Origin: Ferrovum sp. JA12
Lineage (GTDB): Bacteria > Pseudomonadota > Gammaproteobacteria > Burkholderiales > Ferrovaceae
NCBI RefSeq assembly: GCF_001431705.1
Contig: NZ_LJWX01000002.1
Coordinates: 310,001 to 374,000 of the forward strand
DNA length: 64,000 nt
Direction: 5' to 3'
Both the position numbers and the translations under genes were made by a program. This document shows, piece by piece, positions 15,802 to 25,731 of this stretch. Positions within the stretch are counted from its first letter, which is position 1, and each line of letters begins with the position of its first letter. Below the pieces are notes generated by a model. That model saw only the letters and a program-made list of their open reading frames with translations. It was not told the DNA's origin and ran no database searches.

Positions 15802-17178
15802 ATGATCCCCACAAGTCTTATTCGTCAATTTGATATACCAGGACCTCGCTATACTTCCTACCCAACCGCGGATCGCTTTTATAACGATCCCAAGGCACAG
15901 GCTTTACTGAAGGGGATTGAAGTACGACGCAATAACCCTCGTGCCCTATCCATTTATATTCATATTCCCTTTTGTGAATCCATTTGTTATTACTGTGGTT
16001 GCAATAAATTAGTGACTAAAAACCATGGTATGGCTGTGGCTTATTTACAAACCCTTTTTAAAGAAATTGATCAGGTTGTGGCGCTACTGGATCATGGCGG
16101 ACCAAAAGATATTGAGGTGGCGCAACTACATTTAGGGGGAGGGTCTCCAACCTTTTTATCGGATGAGCAATTGGATGAATTAATTTCTCATCTTAACTAT
16201 CGTTTTACATGGCTAGAACACTGCGAAAAATCCATTGAGATCGACCCTCGGACAGTGAATAGTGAGCGTCTTCAACACTTAAAACAATTAGGCTTCAATC
16301 GTTTGAGTTTAGGGATTCAGGATTTTGATCCACAGGTGCAGCTTGCTATTCATCGTATTCAATCCTATGAGTCAGTACAATCTTTACTGAGAGCAGCCCG
16401 CGACAGTGAATTTGATTCCATTAATATGGATTTGATTTATGGCTTACCCAAACAAACACCCGACACCTTTAAGCGAACCTTGAGTCAGGTGGCAGTATTA
16501 AGGCCCGAGCGAATCGCCCTGTACGGTTATGCTCACTTGCCAGAACGTTTTAAACCTCAGCGGCGCATTAATACAGAAGACTTACCTGATGCGGAGCAAA
16601 AATGTGCGATGCTTGAGAGCGCAGTTAACTATTTTATGGCTCAGGGCTACGAGTATATTGGTATGGACCATTTTGCTCTGGCCCATGATGAATTAGCCCG
16701 CGTCAAAAAAGAAGGGCGCTTACATCGCAATTTTCAGGGTTATCACACTTTGAAGGATTGCGACCTAATTGGATTTGGCGTATCGGCTATCAGTGAAGTG
16801 GGTCACTGCTATAGTCAAAATGCTAAAAGCTACGATCAGTATTCTTCTCTGGTGGCGGCAGGAAGTCTTCCCACTGAAAAAGGTTTAGAGTTGACGGTTG
16901 ATGATCAGCTTAGGCGTCGTATTATTATGGCGCTCATGTGTCAGGGTGAGGTGAAGATACAGGAGATAGAGGAAGAGTTTTCCGTTAACTTTGATAAATA
17001 TTTTACCAATGAACTGTTACGTCTGGCAGATTTTGAACGTGCAGGATTGTTAAAGATTAATGCAGACAGAATTGAAGTGAATGACCAGGGTTGGTTTCTC
17101 ATTCGTCCCATTGCGATGGTATTTGATTACTATGTGTGGCAACAAACCGACCATCAGCGATTTTCTAAAGTGTTGTAG
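15802..17178 (+). CDS. hemN: Oxygen-independent coproporphyrinogen III oxidase HemN
   Basis: 458 residues; the ATG at 15802 is preferred over an in-frame GTG at 15793. The radical-SAM motif CESICYYC (Cys 58, 62, 65) is followed by the HemN-specific GCNK. LGGGSPTFLSDEQ and IEIDPRT are the SAM-binding strands, and the C-terminal domain carries FQGYHT. It decarboxylates coproporphyrinogen III to protoporphyrinogen IX without oxygen, in the cytoplasm. Control by FNR fits the box at 15732. Haem supply would support the cytochromes encoded elsewhere in the window. Confidence 0.95.
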   Translation: MIPTSLIRQFDIPGPRYTSYPTADRFYNDPKAQALLKGIEVRRNNPRALSIYIHIPFCESICYYCGCNKLVTKNHGMAVAYLQTLFKEIDQVVALLDHGGPKDIEVAQLHLGGGSPTFLSDEQLDELISHLNYRFTWLEHCEKSIEIDPRTVNSERLQHLKQLGFNRLSLGIQDFDPQVQLAIHRIQSYESVQSLLRAARDSEFDSINMDLIYGLPKQTPDTFKRTLSQVAVLRPERIALYGYAHLPERFKPQRRINTEDLPDAEQKCAMLESAVNYFMAQGYEYIGMDHFALAHDELARVKKEGRLHRNFQGYHTLKDCDLIGFGVSAISEVGHCYSQNAKSYDQYSSLVAAGSLPTEKGLELTVDDQLRRRIIMALMCQGEVKIQEIEEEFSVNFDKYFTNELLRLADFERAGLLKINADRIEVNDQGWFLIRPIAMVFDYYVWQQTDHQRFSKVL

Positions 17179-17206
17179 TGTCTCTTCGTGAAGTAAGTAC
17201 CCCCTT

Positions 17207-17233
17207 TTGCCCGGTGAATGCCGGGCAATTTTT
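17207..17233 (+). terminator. Intrinsic terminator after hemN
   Basis: TTGCCCGG (17207-17214), a six-base loop, CCGGGCAA (17221-17228), then TTTTT. It lies 28 bases after the hemN stop. Confidence 0.85.
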
Positions 17234-17304
17234 GTGCTTTGCAGTTTAAACCAAAGACATCGGTGGCGACTCAATCAATTAATGTTATTATTATTCATGG
17301 ATAA

Positions 17305-17685
<381 letters not shown>

Positions 17686-17702
17686 TTACTGCTAAAAATA
17701 AA

Positions 17703-17733
17703 AAACCCAGGGAATTGCTTCCCTGGGTTTTTT
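17703..17733. terminator. Bidirectional terminator between glnB and the TonB receptor gene
   Basis: AACCCAGGGAA and TTCCCTGGGTT form a GC-rich stem with a four- to five-base loop, with an A-run before and a T-run after. It serves glnB on the plus strand and the receptor gene ending at 17755 on the minus strand. Confidence 0.85.
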
Positions 17734-17754
17734 ATTTGCCGACAGGATATTGGA

Positions 17755-19962
17755 TTACAGACCAAAATTGACATTAAAATAGACAGCTCTGTCAGGCTGA
17801 GTAAAGTATGCCGGATCCCCATTGCTGGGTGTGTTATAAACAGAAGCAATCAAATTATTGTAATTAAACAAATTATAAACTTGCATGCCAATTTTAGTAT
17901 TTTTACCTAACCCATAGGAGGTTGGTAACTTATAGTTTACGTTAAAGTTCGTAATGGTATAACCACCAAAACCTAAGTTGTTTCCGTTAGCATCCACACC
18001 TGAGTAATACTTACCAGTATATTTAGAAATAAGTGACGCGTAGAGACCTTTATGTTCATAAATCAAACCGGCTGCTGCGGTACTATCTGGAGCTGTTTGT
18101 AAGACACTGCCATCACTGGTGGAATAGTTATTTTTGGCATAGTTTCCATAGAGACTCACGCCCTCGCCCAGAACATAGGTTCCTTCAAGCTCTACCCCGT
18201 CATAGGTCGCCCCATCCACAGTCACATAGTAACTAAAATTTCCGTTAGGTACATACTTTTGTAAATTGGTGAAATTTACACGATAGACGTCTGCCCCTAA
18301 AGTGAATTGATTGGATTTCCACACCGTACCAACTTGAAAGTTCTTGGTACTCTCTGGATTCACTGAGCCCAAATTAATACCTGGTTTATAAGTAACATTT
18401 AAGTTGGGCGCTAAAAATCCTTCAGCGTATTGAGCGTAAACGGACAGATGTTTATTAATTAAATAATTGGCATCTAGAGAGGGCAATAATTTACTCCAGG
18501 TATGAGACAAAGCATTGGCTTCTGTTGCGCTGGCATCAATACTGCGAGTGAATGAATCATATTTTGCACCAGGAGTTACAGTAAGACCGTCTATAGGATG
18601 CCACTTGTATTGCAAATAGGGCTGAACGGTAGTGAAATTATTATTGGCAATCAGACCAAATGGGCTACTCCCGGTTCCGTTACCGGTGGTAGCACTGTAG
18701 TTGTAAGCACCATTTAGGGTTAAGTCACTGTTCCAATGGGCATCTTGGTTATTTTGTGTCACAACCCACAGACCAGTATTTAACTCATCTCTACCAAAGC
18801 TTTTGGTTAACCTTAAGATATCTCCCACAGCCCGGTAGTTATTAAAAATGGGCGTACCTGGAATGTTATTTGGATAGTTAACAAAGGTTCCAGGAGTTGG
18901 GCCGGCTATGGTTGTTCCCCCTGAAAAAGCTCCTCCTGGGGTATTGGCTGTGGCCACTTGATCGAAGGTATACAACCCATCATGATAGTAACCATAGGTG
19001 TAGAGTTTATTATCAATGAACCAAGATCCTTGGTGTGACTTAATGCCAATATATTCAAAGTCGGTGGAAATATGATCGGTGTTTAAGGCTTGATTAGCTT
19101 GGTCATTACCATAATCCAAACTAAAATTAGCGCCATACTGTGCCATTTGTGCCAAGGTTGCACCGTAGGAAGGGTGCTGCATGATTTTGTTGTACATGGC
19201 AACAAAAGTAATGGAAGTATTGTCATTAATGGCTCTTTCAAACTTACCAAAGATATTTTGTCTTCTCTGAGAGTTACCCGTCATATAGCCATCGGTGTAG
19301 AAACTTTTGTAATCGATGAAACCTTTGCCATCGCCATATTCTTTAAGGTTTCCAGTGTCGAATTCTCCGCCTAAAAGAGTGGTATTCCAACTACCTCTCG
19401 TCCCGTACAGATCAGTTTCTGTTTTACTCAAAGGATCTTTTGATTCAACGGCAATAGTACCACCAAAGGTTGCATAGCCCACATTGGTAGCATCACCAGG
19501 CCCACGATCAACTGTTATGTTACCAATATCTTGATTCATGAAATAAGAGGTGGTGTGATGAGTGAAATCATTCGAGTCACCCCAAGGTATGCCATCAAAG
19601 GTCAAATTAATCTGGCCATCTTGAAAACCACGAATTGAAAACCCTTGGTTTTCCATTCCACCCGGTCCATTGGGAGCAATGTTTGTCACACTGGGAGCAA
19701 TAGAAATGATGTCATCATAGTTGGCACCAGGCGCCGCATTATTCTGAATGTAATGACGGTTAATCACTGATTTGGGTTCTGTGGCATCAATGGGTGCTTG
19801 GGTTGGCGCTTCATAGCTGGCGCTGTTCGGTGTGTTATCAGTGTTGTTAGAATTTGAGCCAACAGTACCTAGATCAACGGTGTCAGCTGAGTAAACAACA
19901 TGACTAAAAGTAGACAAAACCAACACGTATAATATCTTCTTTTTAAAATATAATTTTTTCAT
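17755..19962 (-). CDS. TonB-dependent outer-membrane receptor
   Basis: 735 residues with a signal peptide, a TonB-box-like region near the N-terminus, a plug domain (INRHYIQNNAAPGANYDDIISIAPSV, GFSIRGFQDGQINLTFDGIPWGD) and a long beta-barrel ending in NVNFGL. Regular aromatic alternation and the second-half motif LSVYAQYAEGFLAPNLN are typical. It imports a large or scarce ligand such as an Fe chelate, but the substrate cannot be read from sequence. It follows exbB-exbD-tonB with a 245-base gap, which may hold its own promoter. Confidence 0.92.
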   Translation of the reverse strand: MKKLYFKKKILYVLVLSTFSHVVYSADTVDLGTVGSNSNNTDNTPNSASYEAPTQAPIDATEPKSVINRHYIQNNAAPGANYDDIISIAPSVTNIAPNGPGGMENQGFSIRGFQDGQINLTFDGIPWGDSNDFTHHTTSYFMNQDIGNITVDRGPGDATNVGYATFGGTIAVESKDPLSKTETDLYGTRGSWNTTLLGGEFDTGNLKEYGDGKGFIDYKSFYTDGYMTGNSQRRQNIFGKFERAINDNTSITFVAMYNKIMQHPSYGATLAQMAQYGANFSLDYGNDQANQALNTDHISTDFEYIGIKSHQGSWFIDNKLYTYGYYHDGLYTFDQVATANTPGGAFSGGTTIAGPTPGTFVNYPNNIPGTPIFNNYRAVGDILRLTKSFGRDELNTGLWVVTQNNQDAHWNSDLTLNGAYNYSATTGNGTGSSPFGLIANNNFTTVQPYLQYKWHPIDGLTVTPGAKYDSFTRSIDASATEANALSHTWSKLLPSLDANYLINKHLSVYAQYAEGFLAPNLNVTYKPGINLGSVNPESTKNFQVGTVWKSNQFTLGADVYRVNFTNLQKYVPNGNFSYYVTVDGATYDGVELEGTYVLGEGVSLYGNYAKNNYSTSDGSVLQTAPDSTAAAGLIYEHKGLYASLISKYTGKYYSGVDANGNNLGFGGYTITNFNVNYKLPTSYGLGKNTKIGMQVYNLFNYNNLIASVYNTPSNGDPAYFTQPDRAVYFNVNFGL

Positions 19963-20207
19963 TTGTATCCCTTTGTTGATTTTTATAATAATTGGTAATT
20001 TATAGTAACTATATTTAAGATTGGTTTAAGATTTGTTAAATATTTTTTAATTAATGTAAGGGATAAAACCATTTAAAGATTTAGAATAGGTGGGGATAAT
20101 GCAGTTGTTGTTAAGTGCTTATTCAAAAGGTGAAGAGAGTGAGTGGTCTCAGCGAGATCTATGAAAGTGAAGAGGGACCCTCAACATCTTGCAATGATTA
20201 GGACAAA

Positions 20208-20861
20208 TTAATTTTTAAATTCTACCCAAATTTGATAACTACCATTGGATGCTTTAAGTTCTGTGGGTGGGCTAGGGTAGTTAGCCTCGTTAACAGCTTT
20301 TACTGCGTAACGGTCAAACATTCCCGTACCGCTTGAATCCAGTATTGTGACCTGTGTAGGAGTTTGGCCTGCGTTTAGTTCAAACTGAACACGTACTCTT
20401 CCTGTAATGCCCATTTGTTTAGCCGCAACTGGATAAATCAAGGCCGCTTGAATAGCTTGACGCAGTTTTTCTATATAGGCTGAAAGAAGTTTATCTTTCA
20501 ATGATTGATCGACCGCAGATTGCTCCACGGGAGGTGGGGGAGGACTCACGTGTTGAGAAAAGGCGTCAGCTACATTCTTAACGGGCACGGGAGGGGTAAT
20601 TGGTTTAGGTAAAACAATTTTATGAACAGGTGGAGAAATTACTTTGTGTATAGGTTTAGGAGGGGTAGGTTTGGGTTTTGGCGGAACGGGAGTATCAATT
20701 TGTTTTAAAGTTAAAGTGACAGGTTGGCTGTGTACTTTGACCTGGGGTTGACTAAAAAAAAAGTAATAGATTAAAAAAACCGAAAAAACAGCCAGTTCAA
20801 TCATCACTGCTAAGGTAAATGACTGGCCATAGCGAGTATCATGTTTTAAGGTATGAGCCAT
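20208..20861 (-). CDS. tonB: Energy transducer TonB
   Basis: 217 residues: one N-terminal membrane helix (LAVMIELAVFSVFLIYYFFF), a Pro/Lys-rich periplasmic spacer (PVPPKPKPTPPKPIHKV and similar), and a C-terminal TonB domain with IYPVAAKQMGITGRVRVQFEL and the final YQIWVEF. It transmits proton-motive energy from ExbBD to outer-membrane receptors. It starts 5 bases after exbD and is followed by the receptor gene, its probable partner. Confidence 0.92.
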   Translation of the reverse strand: MAHTLKHDTRYGQSFTLAVMIELAVFSVFLIYYFFFSQPQVKVHSQPVTLTLKQIDTPVPPKPKPTPPKPIHKVISPPVHKIVLPKPITPPVPVKNVADAFSQHVSPPPPPVEQSAVDQSLKDKLLSAYIEKLRQAIQAALIYPVAAKQMGITGRVRVQFELNAGQTPTQVTILDSSGTGMFDRYAVKAVNEANYPSPPTELKASNGSYQIWVEFKN

Positions 20862-20866
20862 AACGA

Positions 20867-21256
20867 TTAGTTTTGTGTTTTAGCAGCAATGGCCACTTGT
20901 GTAACGCCAGAGAGTTTTATGGCATCGAGTACTTTCATGACTACCTGTAAATCGGCTTCTTTGTCACCTGATATGGTCACCGCTGTTTTGTCTCCCATTT
21001 TTTTTAACTTTTCAGTGAGTTGGGGTAGTGATAGTTGCTGTTGTTCAACCCAGATAGCGCCATCTTGCTTGAGTTCTACCAACAGCTTAGGACTCGGTAA
21101 TTCTTGAGCAGTACTACTGGTGGGCAGTTTAGTGACCTGACCTGTGGTAGGAATCATTTTTAACATGAGCATGGCAAAAAAGACCAGCAGGAATAGCATA
21201 ATATCAATCATCGGAATGATCTCAATACGTGCTTTTTTCTCAGACAAATATCGCAT
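20867..21256 (-). CDS. exbD: Biopolymer transport protein ExbD
   Basis: 129 residues. A cytoplasmic N-terminus (EKKARIEIIPMIDIML) leads into a single membrane helix that carries the essential Asp (PMIDIMLFLLVFF), followed by a periplasmic domain. This is the ExbD/TolR layout. Together with ExbB it forms the proton-driven motor for TonB. It lies 13 bases after exbB and 5 bases before tonB. Confidence 0.92.
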   Translation of the reverse strand: MRYLSEKKARIEIIPMIDIMLFLLVFFAMLMLKMIPTTGQVTKLPTSSTAQELPSPKLLVELKQDGAIWVEQQQLSLPQLTEKLKKMGDKTAVTISGDKEADLQVVMKVLDAIKLSGVTQVAIAAKTQN

Positions 21257-21269
21257 AGATCAGAAATTC

Positions 21270-21917
21270 CTAGAGTGCTTTTAAATTATGTTGAATTTTA
21301 ATATTACCTTGATTAAGGATAATAATTTTTAACGTTTCTAGTTGGTGAATCACCAAGCGAACGCGCGTATTTAATCCATTAAAAAAGATCAAACCAACCA
21401 TGGCCACTACGAGGCCTGAGGCGGTTGCCAGCAATGCTTCAGCAATTCCAGAGGTGATTTGTAAAGCGCCACTTTGCCCCTGTCCTAAAACACTAAAGGC
21501 ATTAAACATACCAAGGATGGTGCCAAAAAGCCCCAGTAGGGGAGCCAAGGTAATAACCGTATCTAGCATCCACAATGAACGATCTAATTGAGGCACTTCA
21601 TGCATCAGAGCTTCCTCTAAAACGCTATCCAAGGATTCACGGTCGTGTTTTAAGTTGCCGGGAAGATCGTTGGCGGCATGAACTAAATTTAAATGAGGGA
21701 GTTTTGGATGTTTTTCTAAAAACTCTGTAAAAACCTGTGGATTTAGATTTTTTTTTGTTTTTACAAGCTTGAGTAATTGATCCCCGGCCTCCATCATGTT
21801 CGATAAATGACGGCTTCTTTCGATTATAATGGTTAATGCAAGGGTAAATAATATTACCATTAAATATAAAGTACCACCTGAATCGTTAGCTAAGTCAAGA
21901 ATATGATTAAAAGACAT
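21270..21917 (-). CDS. exbB: Biopolymer transport protein ExbB (MotA/TolQ/ExbB family)
   Basis: 215 residues with three membrane helices. The segment LDTVITLAPLLGLFGTILGMFNAF and the following GIAEALLATASGLVVAMVGLIFFN are the conserved helices 2 and 3 of the family. It forms the pentameric inner-membrane ring around ExbD. It is the first gene of exbB-exbD-tonB-receptor, and a possible Pho box lies 43 bases upstream. Confidence 0.92.
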   Translation of the reverse strand: MSFNHILDLANDSGGTLYLMVILFTLALTIIIERSRHLSNMMEAGDQLLKLVKTKKNLNPQVFTEFLEKHPKLPHLNLVHAANDLPGNLKHDRESLDSVLEEALMHEVPQLDRSLWMLDTVITLAPLLGLFGTILGMFNAFSVLGQGQSGALQITSGIAEALLATASGLVVAMVGLIFFNGLNTRVRLVIHQLETLKIIILNQGNIKIQHNLKAL

Positions 21918-21959
21918 ATTTTGTTACTCATTATAAAATACAAATTATGTATGACATTT

Positions 21960-21977
21960 GTGACAACTCTATGACAT
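21960..21977 (-). promoter_or_regulatory. Possible Pho box upstream of exbB
   Basis: Read on the minus strand, ATGTCATAGAGTTGTCAC matches the PhoB consensus CTGTCATAAAACTGTCAC at 14 of 18 positions by my count, with the expected 11-base spacing of the two TGTCA repeats. A further TGTCAT follows 9 bases on. Likely but unproven; no phosphate gene is adjacent. Confidence 0.45.
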
Positions 21978-22056
21978 GCTTTGAAAACTAAAAGGGCTTG
22001 TAATCAAATCGATGAAGTAGTGGAGTTTCTTAGGGGTTTAACCAGATTCAAGCAGT

Positions 22057-23184
22057 TTATTCGGGAATTTGGAGTGTTTTTTTGATGGTTTCTACTTTTC
22101 TCAGGGCGTCACTGGCACTATGTCCTAGAACCGTTATGTGACCCATTTTGCGGCCCTTTCTGGGCTCCTTCTTACCATATAAATGTAGACTTGCGGTGGA
22201 TTCTTTTAATACCTTTTCCCATTGTGGGACACCATGCTCCCACACGTCACCTAAAATGTTCAGCATCACGGCAGGAGTTAAGGCTTCAGTGGAGCCCATG
22301 GGGAGATGGCATAAAATACGTAACTGCTGTTCAAATTGGTCAGTGACACAGGCATTTAAGGTAAAGTGAGCGCTATTATGAGGACGAGGGGCCATTTCGT
22401 TAACTAATAGGGTATCAATACCGGTCACAAAAAACTCCACAGCGAGGACCCCTACATAATTGAGTTTCTCTGCAATATCACAGGCGATTTTACGTGCCCG
22501 TTGAGCCAACTCGTCTCCAATTCTCGCGGGAGCTATGGTGACATCTAAAATACCGTGGCGATGTTTGTTCTCAGCAATAGGCCAAACATTAATCTGCCCT
22601 TCGATGTTACGTCCTAAAATAACTGAAATCTCAAGGCGTAAAGAAATTTGCTCTTCCACTATTACCGGGAATAAATCCCTTTGCGTCTTGAGGGTTGTTA
22701 ACAAATCCTGTTCACTGCCAACTCGTACTTGCCCTTTACCGTCATAGCCAAAACGAGTGGTTTTAATGATAGCAGGATAGCGAATCTCTTTTTGCTTACG
22801 GTCTAATTCCTCCGCATTATTTAACACCACAAAATGTCCCACTGGAAAACCATGTTGTTTAAAAAACTGCTTTTCAAAAATACGATTTTGCGCAGTAGCC
22901 ACCGCCTGAGAGGGTGGACTGACAGTAAGCTTTTCCTCTAAGGCCGCAAGTAAAGTAGCTGGAACATTTTCAAACTCGGTGGTCACCGCTATGCAGCGAT
23001 TCAACAGAGTATCTAATACCCGCGGATCCTCATAGGGGAGGCAGAGGTGTTCATTGGCAAAATGCTTAGCAGGCGCTGCGGGATCAGGATCCACAACGAT
23101 GACATCATAGCCCATGCGCCGAGCTACGGTACAAAACATTCGCCCAAGCTGTCCGCCACCTAAAAGTCCTACAGTATGATTCAT
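22057..23184 (-). CDS. purK: 5-(carboxyamino)imidazole ribonucleotide synthase PurK
   Basis: 375-residue ATP-grasp enzyme opening VGLLGGGQLGRMF, with KTTRFGYDGKGQVRV (ATP lid) and VNEMAPRPHNSAHFT near the C-terminus. It makes N5-CAIR from AIR, bicarbonate and ATP in purine synthesis. It starts 2 bases after purE. The pair is the last part of a long minus-strand run that begins with trxB and the arn genes. Confidence 0.95.
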   Translation of the reverse strand: MNHTVGLLGGGQLGRMFCTVARRMGYDVIVVDPDPAAPAKHFANEHLCLPYEDPRVLDTLLNRCIAVTTEFENVPATLLAALEEKLTVSPPSQAVATAQNRIFEKQFFKQHGFPVGHFVVLNNAEELDRKQKEIRYPAIIKTTRFGYDGKGQVRVGSEQDLLTTLKTQRDLFPVIVEEQISLRLEISVILGRNIEGQINVWPIAENKHRHGILDVTIAPARIGDELAQRARKIACDIAEKLNYVGVLAVEFFVTGIDTLLVNEMAPRPHNSAHFTLNACVTDQFEQQLRILCHLPMGSTEALTPAVMLNILGDVWEHGVPQWEKVLKESTASLHLYGKKEPRKGRKMGHITVLGHSASDALRKVETIKKTLQIPE

Positions 23185-23186
23185 GA

Positions 23187-23693
23187 TTAGTGATTAGGCA
23201 GAGTCATGGCTTTAACCGATTCTTCTAGCTCATGGCGATAGTGTTCTAATTGTTGGGTTAATTCCACTGAATGTTGTGCCAGTATGCTCACAGCAAATAA
23301 TCCGGCATTACAGGCTCCTGCCTCACCAATGGCAAAGGTGGCCACGGGTACCCCCTTGGGCATTTGGACAATAGAGAGTAGTGAGTCTTGACCTGCGAGA
23401 TATTTACTGGGCACGGGAACCCCTAAGACGGGCACTGTGGTAATCGCAGCCAGCATGCCGGGCAGGTGAGCCGCCCCGCCTGCGCCAGCAATGATACACA
23501 TGAGACCACGCTCCCTAGCGCTTTTAGCATAGTCAAACATCATATCGGGGGTTCTGTGTGCCGATACAATCTTAGTCTCAAAGGGAACCTTGAAGCGCTG
23601 GAGGATTAAGGCGGCATGCTCCATGATCGCCCAGTCAGAGTGGCTACCCATAACAATGCCAACCTGTACTTTAGTGAGGGCGACTTGTGGCAT
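23187..23693 (-). CDS. purE: N5-CAIR mutase PurE
   Basis: 168 residues. The motifs [24 protein letters not shown] and [16 protein letters not shown] are the class I PurE signatures, the His of SAHRTP being catalytic. It converts N5-CAIR to CAIR. It starts 2 bases downstream of the arn decarboxylase gene, an unusual linkage of purine synthesis to lipid-A modification, and is followed by purK. Confidence 0.95.
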   Translation of the reverse strand: MPQVALTKVQVGIVMGSHSDWAIMEHAALILQRFKVPFETKIVSAHRTPDMMFDYAKSARERGLMCIIAGAGGAAHLPGMLAAITTVPVLGVPVPSKYLAGQDSLLSIVQMPKGVPVATFAIGEAGACNAGLFAVSILAQHSVELTQQLEHYRHELEESVKAMTLPNH

Positions 23694-23695
23694 AA

Positions 23696-24739
23696 CTAGT
23701 CAACCAACCCCTTGGCAGCCCCTACCTGGTCACGGTATGAGTCGAATATAAACTTTAAGGCATCGTTCATAGATACCTGCGGGCTCCATTCAAGTTCATT
23801 GCACGTATTAGTGATTTTAGGAACACGGTTTTGTACATCTTGATAACCGCGACCGTAATAGGCTTCTGAAGTGGTATCTATCAACTCCACTTGTTTTGCA
23901 CTATCTCTATATTCTGGATACTCCATAGCAAGGTGAAGCATCATGGTAGCTAACTCTTTAACGGAATAGTTATTAACGGGGTTACCCACATTATAAATTT
24001 TACCGCTGGCTACACCGTTTTTATTCTCAATCATTTTCATGAGAGCAGATACGCCGTCATCAATGTAAGTGAAGGCTCGTTTTTGTGTTCCCCCGTCCAC
24101 TAACTTAATGTTCTCACCGCGAACAATATGACCAAAAAATTGAGTGATAACTCGTGAGCTACCCTCCTTCGCGGTATGAATACTGTCTAAGCCTGCCCCA
24201 ATCCAATTAAAGGGTCTGAATAAAGTAAAATCTAGACCCTCCTGCATACCGTAGGCCCAAATAACTCGATCCATGAGTTGCTTACTGCACGAGTAAATCC
24301 AGCGTTGTTTCTCAATGGGACCTAACACTAAATCTGAGTGGTCGGGATCAAACTCATCATCTTTACACATGCCATAAACTTCAGAGGTGGAAGGAAAGAG
24401 AATACGTTTTTTATAATTGACACAGCTTCTGACAATGGGGAGATTCGCTTCAAAATCTAATTCAAACACACGCAGTGGTTGCTGGACATAAGTAGCAGGA
24501 GTTGCAATGGCTACTAACGGCAGTACCACATCACACTTTTTAACATGGTATTCAATCCATTCTTTGTTGATGGTGATATCACCCTCAAAGAAGTGAAAAC
24601 GGGGATGATTAATTAAATCATTAACACGATCACTTTGCATATCCATGCCAAACACTTCCCAGTCAGTAGTATGTAAAATACGCTGGCTTAAGTGATGACC
24701 AATAAATCCGTTTACCCCGAGAATCAATACCTTTTTCAT
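23696..24739 (-). CDS. UDP-glucuronate C4 oxidative decarboxylase (ArnA dehydrogenase domain as a separate protein)
   Basis: 347 residues of the short-chain dehydrogenase/epimerase fold: NAD-binding [10 protein letters not shown] at the N-terminus, [10 protein letters not shown] with the active Ser/Thr, and [16 protein letters not shown] with the Tyr-x3-Lys pair. The closest match known to me is the C-terminal half of ArnA ([16 protein letters not shown]). It would make UDP-4-keto-pentose from UDP-glucuronate for the Ara4N pathway. In enterics this domain is fused to the formyltransferase; here it is its own gene, 59 bases downstream of that one. Confidence 0.88.
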   Translation of the reverse strand: MKKVLILGVNGFIGHHLSQRILHTTDWEVFGMDMQSDRVNDLINHPRFHFFEGDITINKEWIEYHVKKCDVVLPLVAIATPATYVQQPLRVFELDFEANLPIVRSCVNYKKRILFPSTSEVYGMCKDDEFDPDHSDLVLGPIEKQRWIYSCSKQLMDRVIWAYGMQEGLDFTLFRPFNWIGAGLDSIHTAKEGSSRVITQFFGHIVRGENIKLVDGGTQKRAFTYIDDGVSALMKMIENKNGVASGKIYNVGNPVNNYSVKELATMMLHLAMEYPEYRDSAKQVELIDTTSEAYYGRGYQDVQNRVPKITNTCNELEWSPQVSMNDALKFIFDSYRDQVGAAKGLVD

Positions 24740-24798
24740 GACATCAACCGAAAATTATAAAAATATATTATACCGGTTTACCGGGCTTTATTAAAGAT

Positions 24799-25713
24799 TC
24801 ATGAACTTTTATCGGTTTGGATTGGGTTTGAGTCGGGCCGGACCCCCTGAGGAAAGCGCTTTTTAAATTCCTCGGCATCGAGTGGTTGCCCATCAAGTTC
24901 TAAAGCCAGAATATAAAGCGCCTTACCGTCAGCGCCCACGGTTTTAGCAATGGCATCGTTAGTGTGGCTAAGAGAGGTGCGTAGCAGGTTTAGTTTTTGG
25001 CCATTAACATAGGTAAAGGCGCCAGGGTAAGGAGGGGCTAAGGCACGTACTAAATTGTGAATGGCAACACTGTTCTGGCCCCAATCAATTAGTCCATCCT
25101 CTGGTTTTCGTCCACCAAAATAACTGCCTTTTTTGAGATGTTGCTTGTGATGGGGTGCTTCACCTTTAAGTAACGAGGGCAAGATGTTATCAAGAGCCGT
25201 CATGGCAGCATCATTGACCCGGTCAAATACTTCTTTAGCGGTATCGTCAATGCCAATGGAAACTTTCTGTTGAGCGACAATAGCCCCTTGATCAGGTTTT
25301 TCAGTCATCACATGTAAAGTAGCTCCCGTTTCCGTCTCACCATGAATAATGGCCCAGTTAATGGGAACGCGACCGCGGTACTTGGGCAAAAGGGAACCGT
25401 GTAGGTTATAGGCACCTTTCTTAGCCAATTGTAAAATCTTTTCACCTAACATGTGGCGGTAATAGAATGAAAAAATAAAATCAGGCTTAGCCTGTTTGAT
25501 TTGTTTGATCACCTCGGGGCTATTGGGATTCTCTGGTGTGATAACGGGTAATCCTTTTTCTTCTGCCAATTCTTTCACGCTGTTAAACCAAATATACTCC
25601 TTAGGATTGTTCTCATGGGTGAGCACTAAAGATACTTCAACCTGATGCTTTAAGAGAATCTTAAGAGCGTTAACGCCAATATTGTGATAAGCAAAAACAA
25701 CGGCTTTAACCAT
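24799..25713 (-). CDS. UDP-Ara4N formyltransferase (ArnA formyltransferase domain as a separate protein)
   Basis: 304 residues of the methionyl-tRNA formyltransferase fold. NLHGSLLPKYRGRVPINW holds the catalytic Asn and His, and TEKPDQGAIVAQQ holds the catalytic Asp, matching the N-terminal half of ArnA. It would transfer a formyl group from N10-formyl-tetrahydrofolate to UDP-Ara4N. It is separated from the decarboxylase gene, so the two ArnA activities are encoded by neighbouring genes rather than one. Its C-terminus extends past the usual domain by a polar tail. Confidence 0.88.
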   Translation of the reverse strand: MVKAVVFAYHNIGVNALKILLKHQVEVSLVLTHENNPKEYIWFNSVKELAEEKGLPVITPENPNSPEVIKQIKQAKPDFIFSFYYRHMLGEKILQLAKKGAYNLHGSLLPKYRGRVPINWAIIHGETETGATLHVMTEKPDQGAIVAQQKVSIGIDDTAKEVFDRVNDAAMTALDNILPSLLKGEAPHHKQHLKKGSYFGGRKPEDGLIDWGQNSVAIHNLVRALAPPYPGAFTYVNGQKLNLLRTSLSHTNDAIAKTVGADGKALYILALELDGQPLDAEEFKKRFPQGVRPDSNPIQTDKSS

Positions 25714-25731
25714 GCTATGTGAGTCCTTGGG

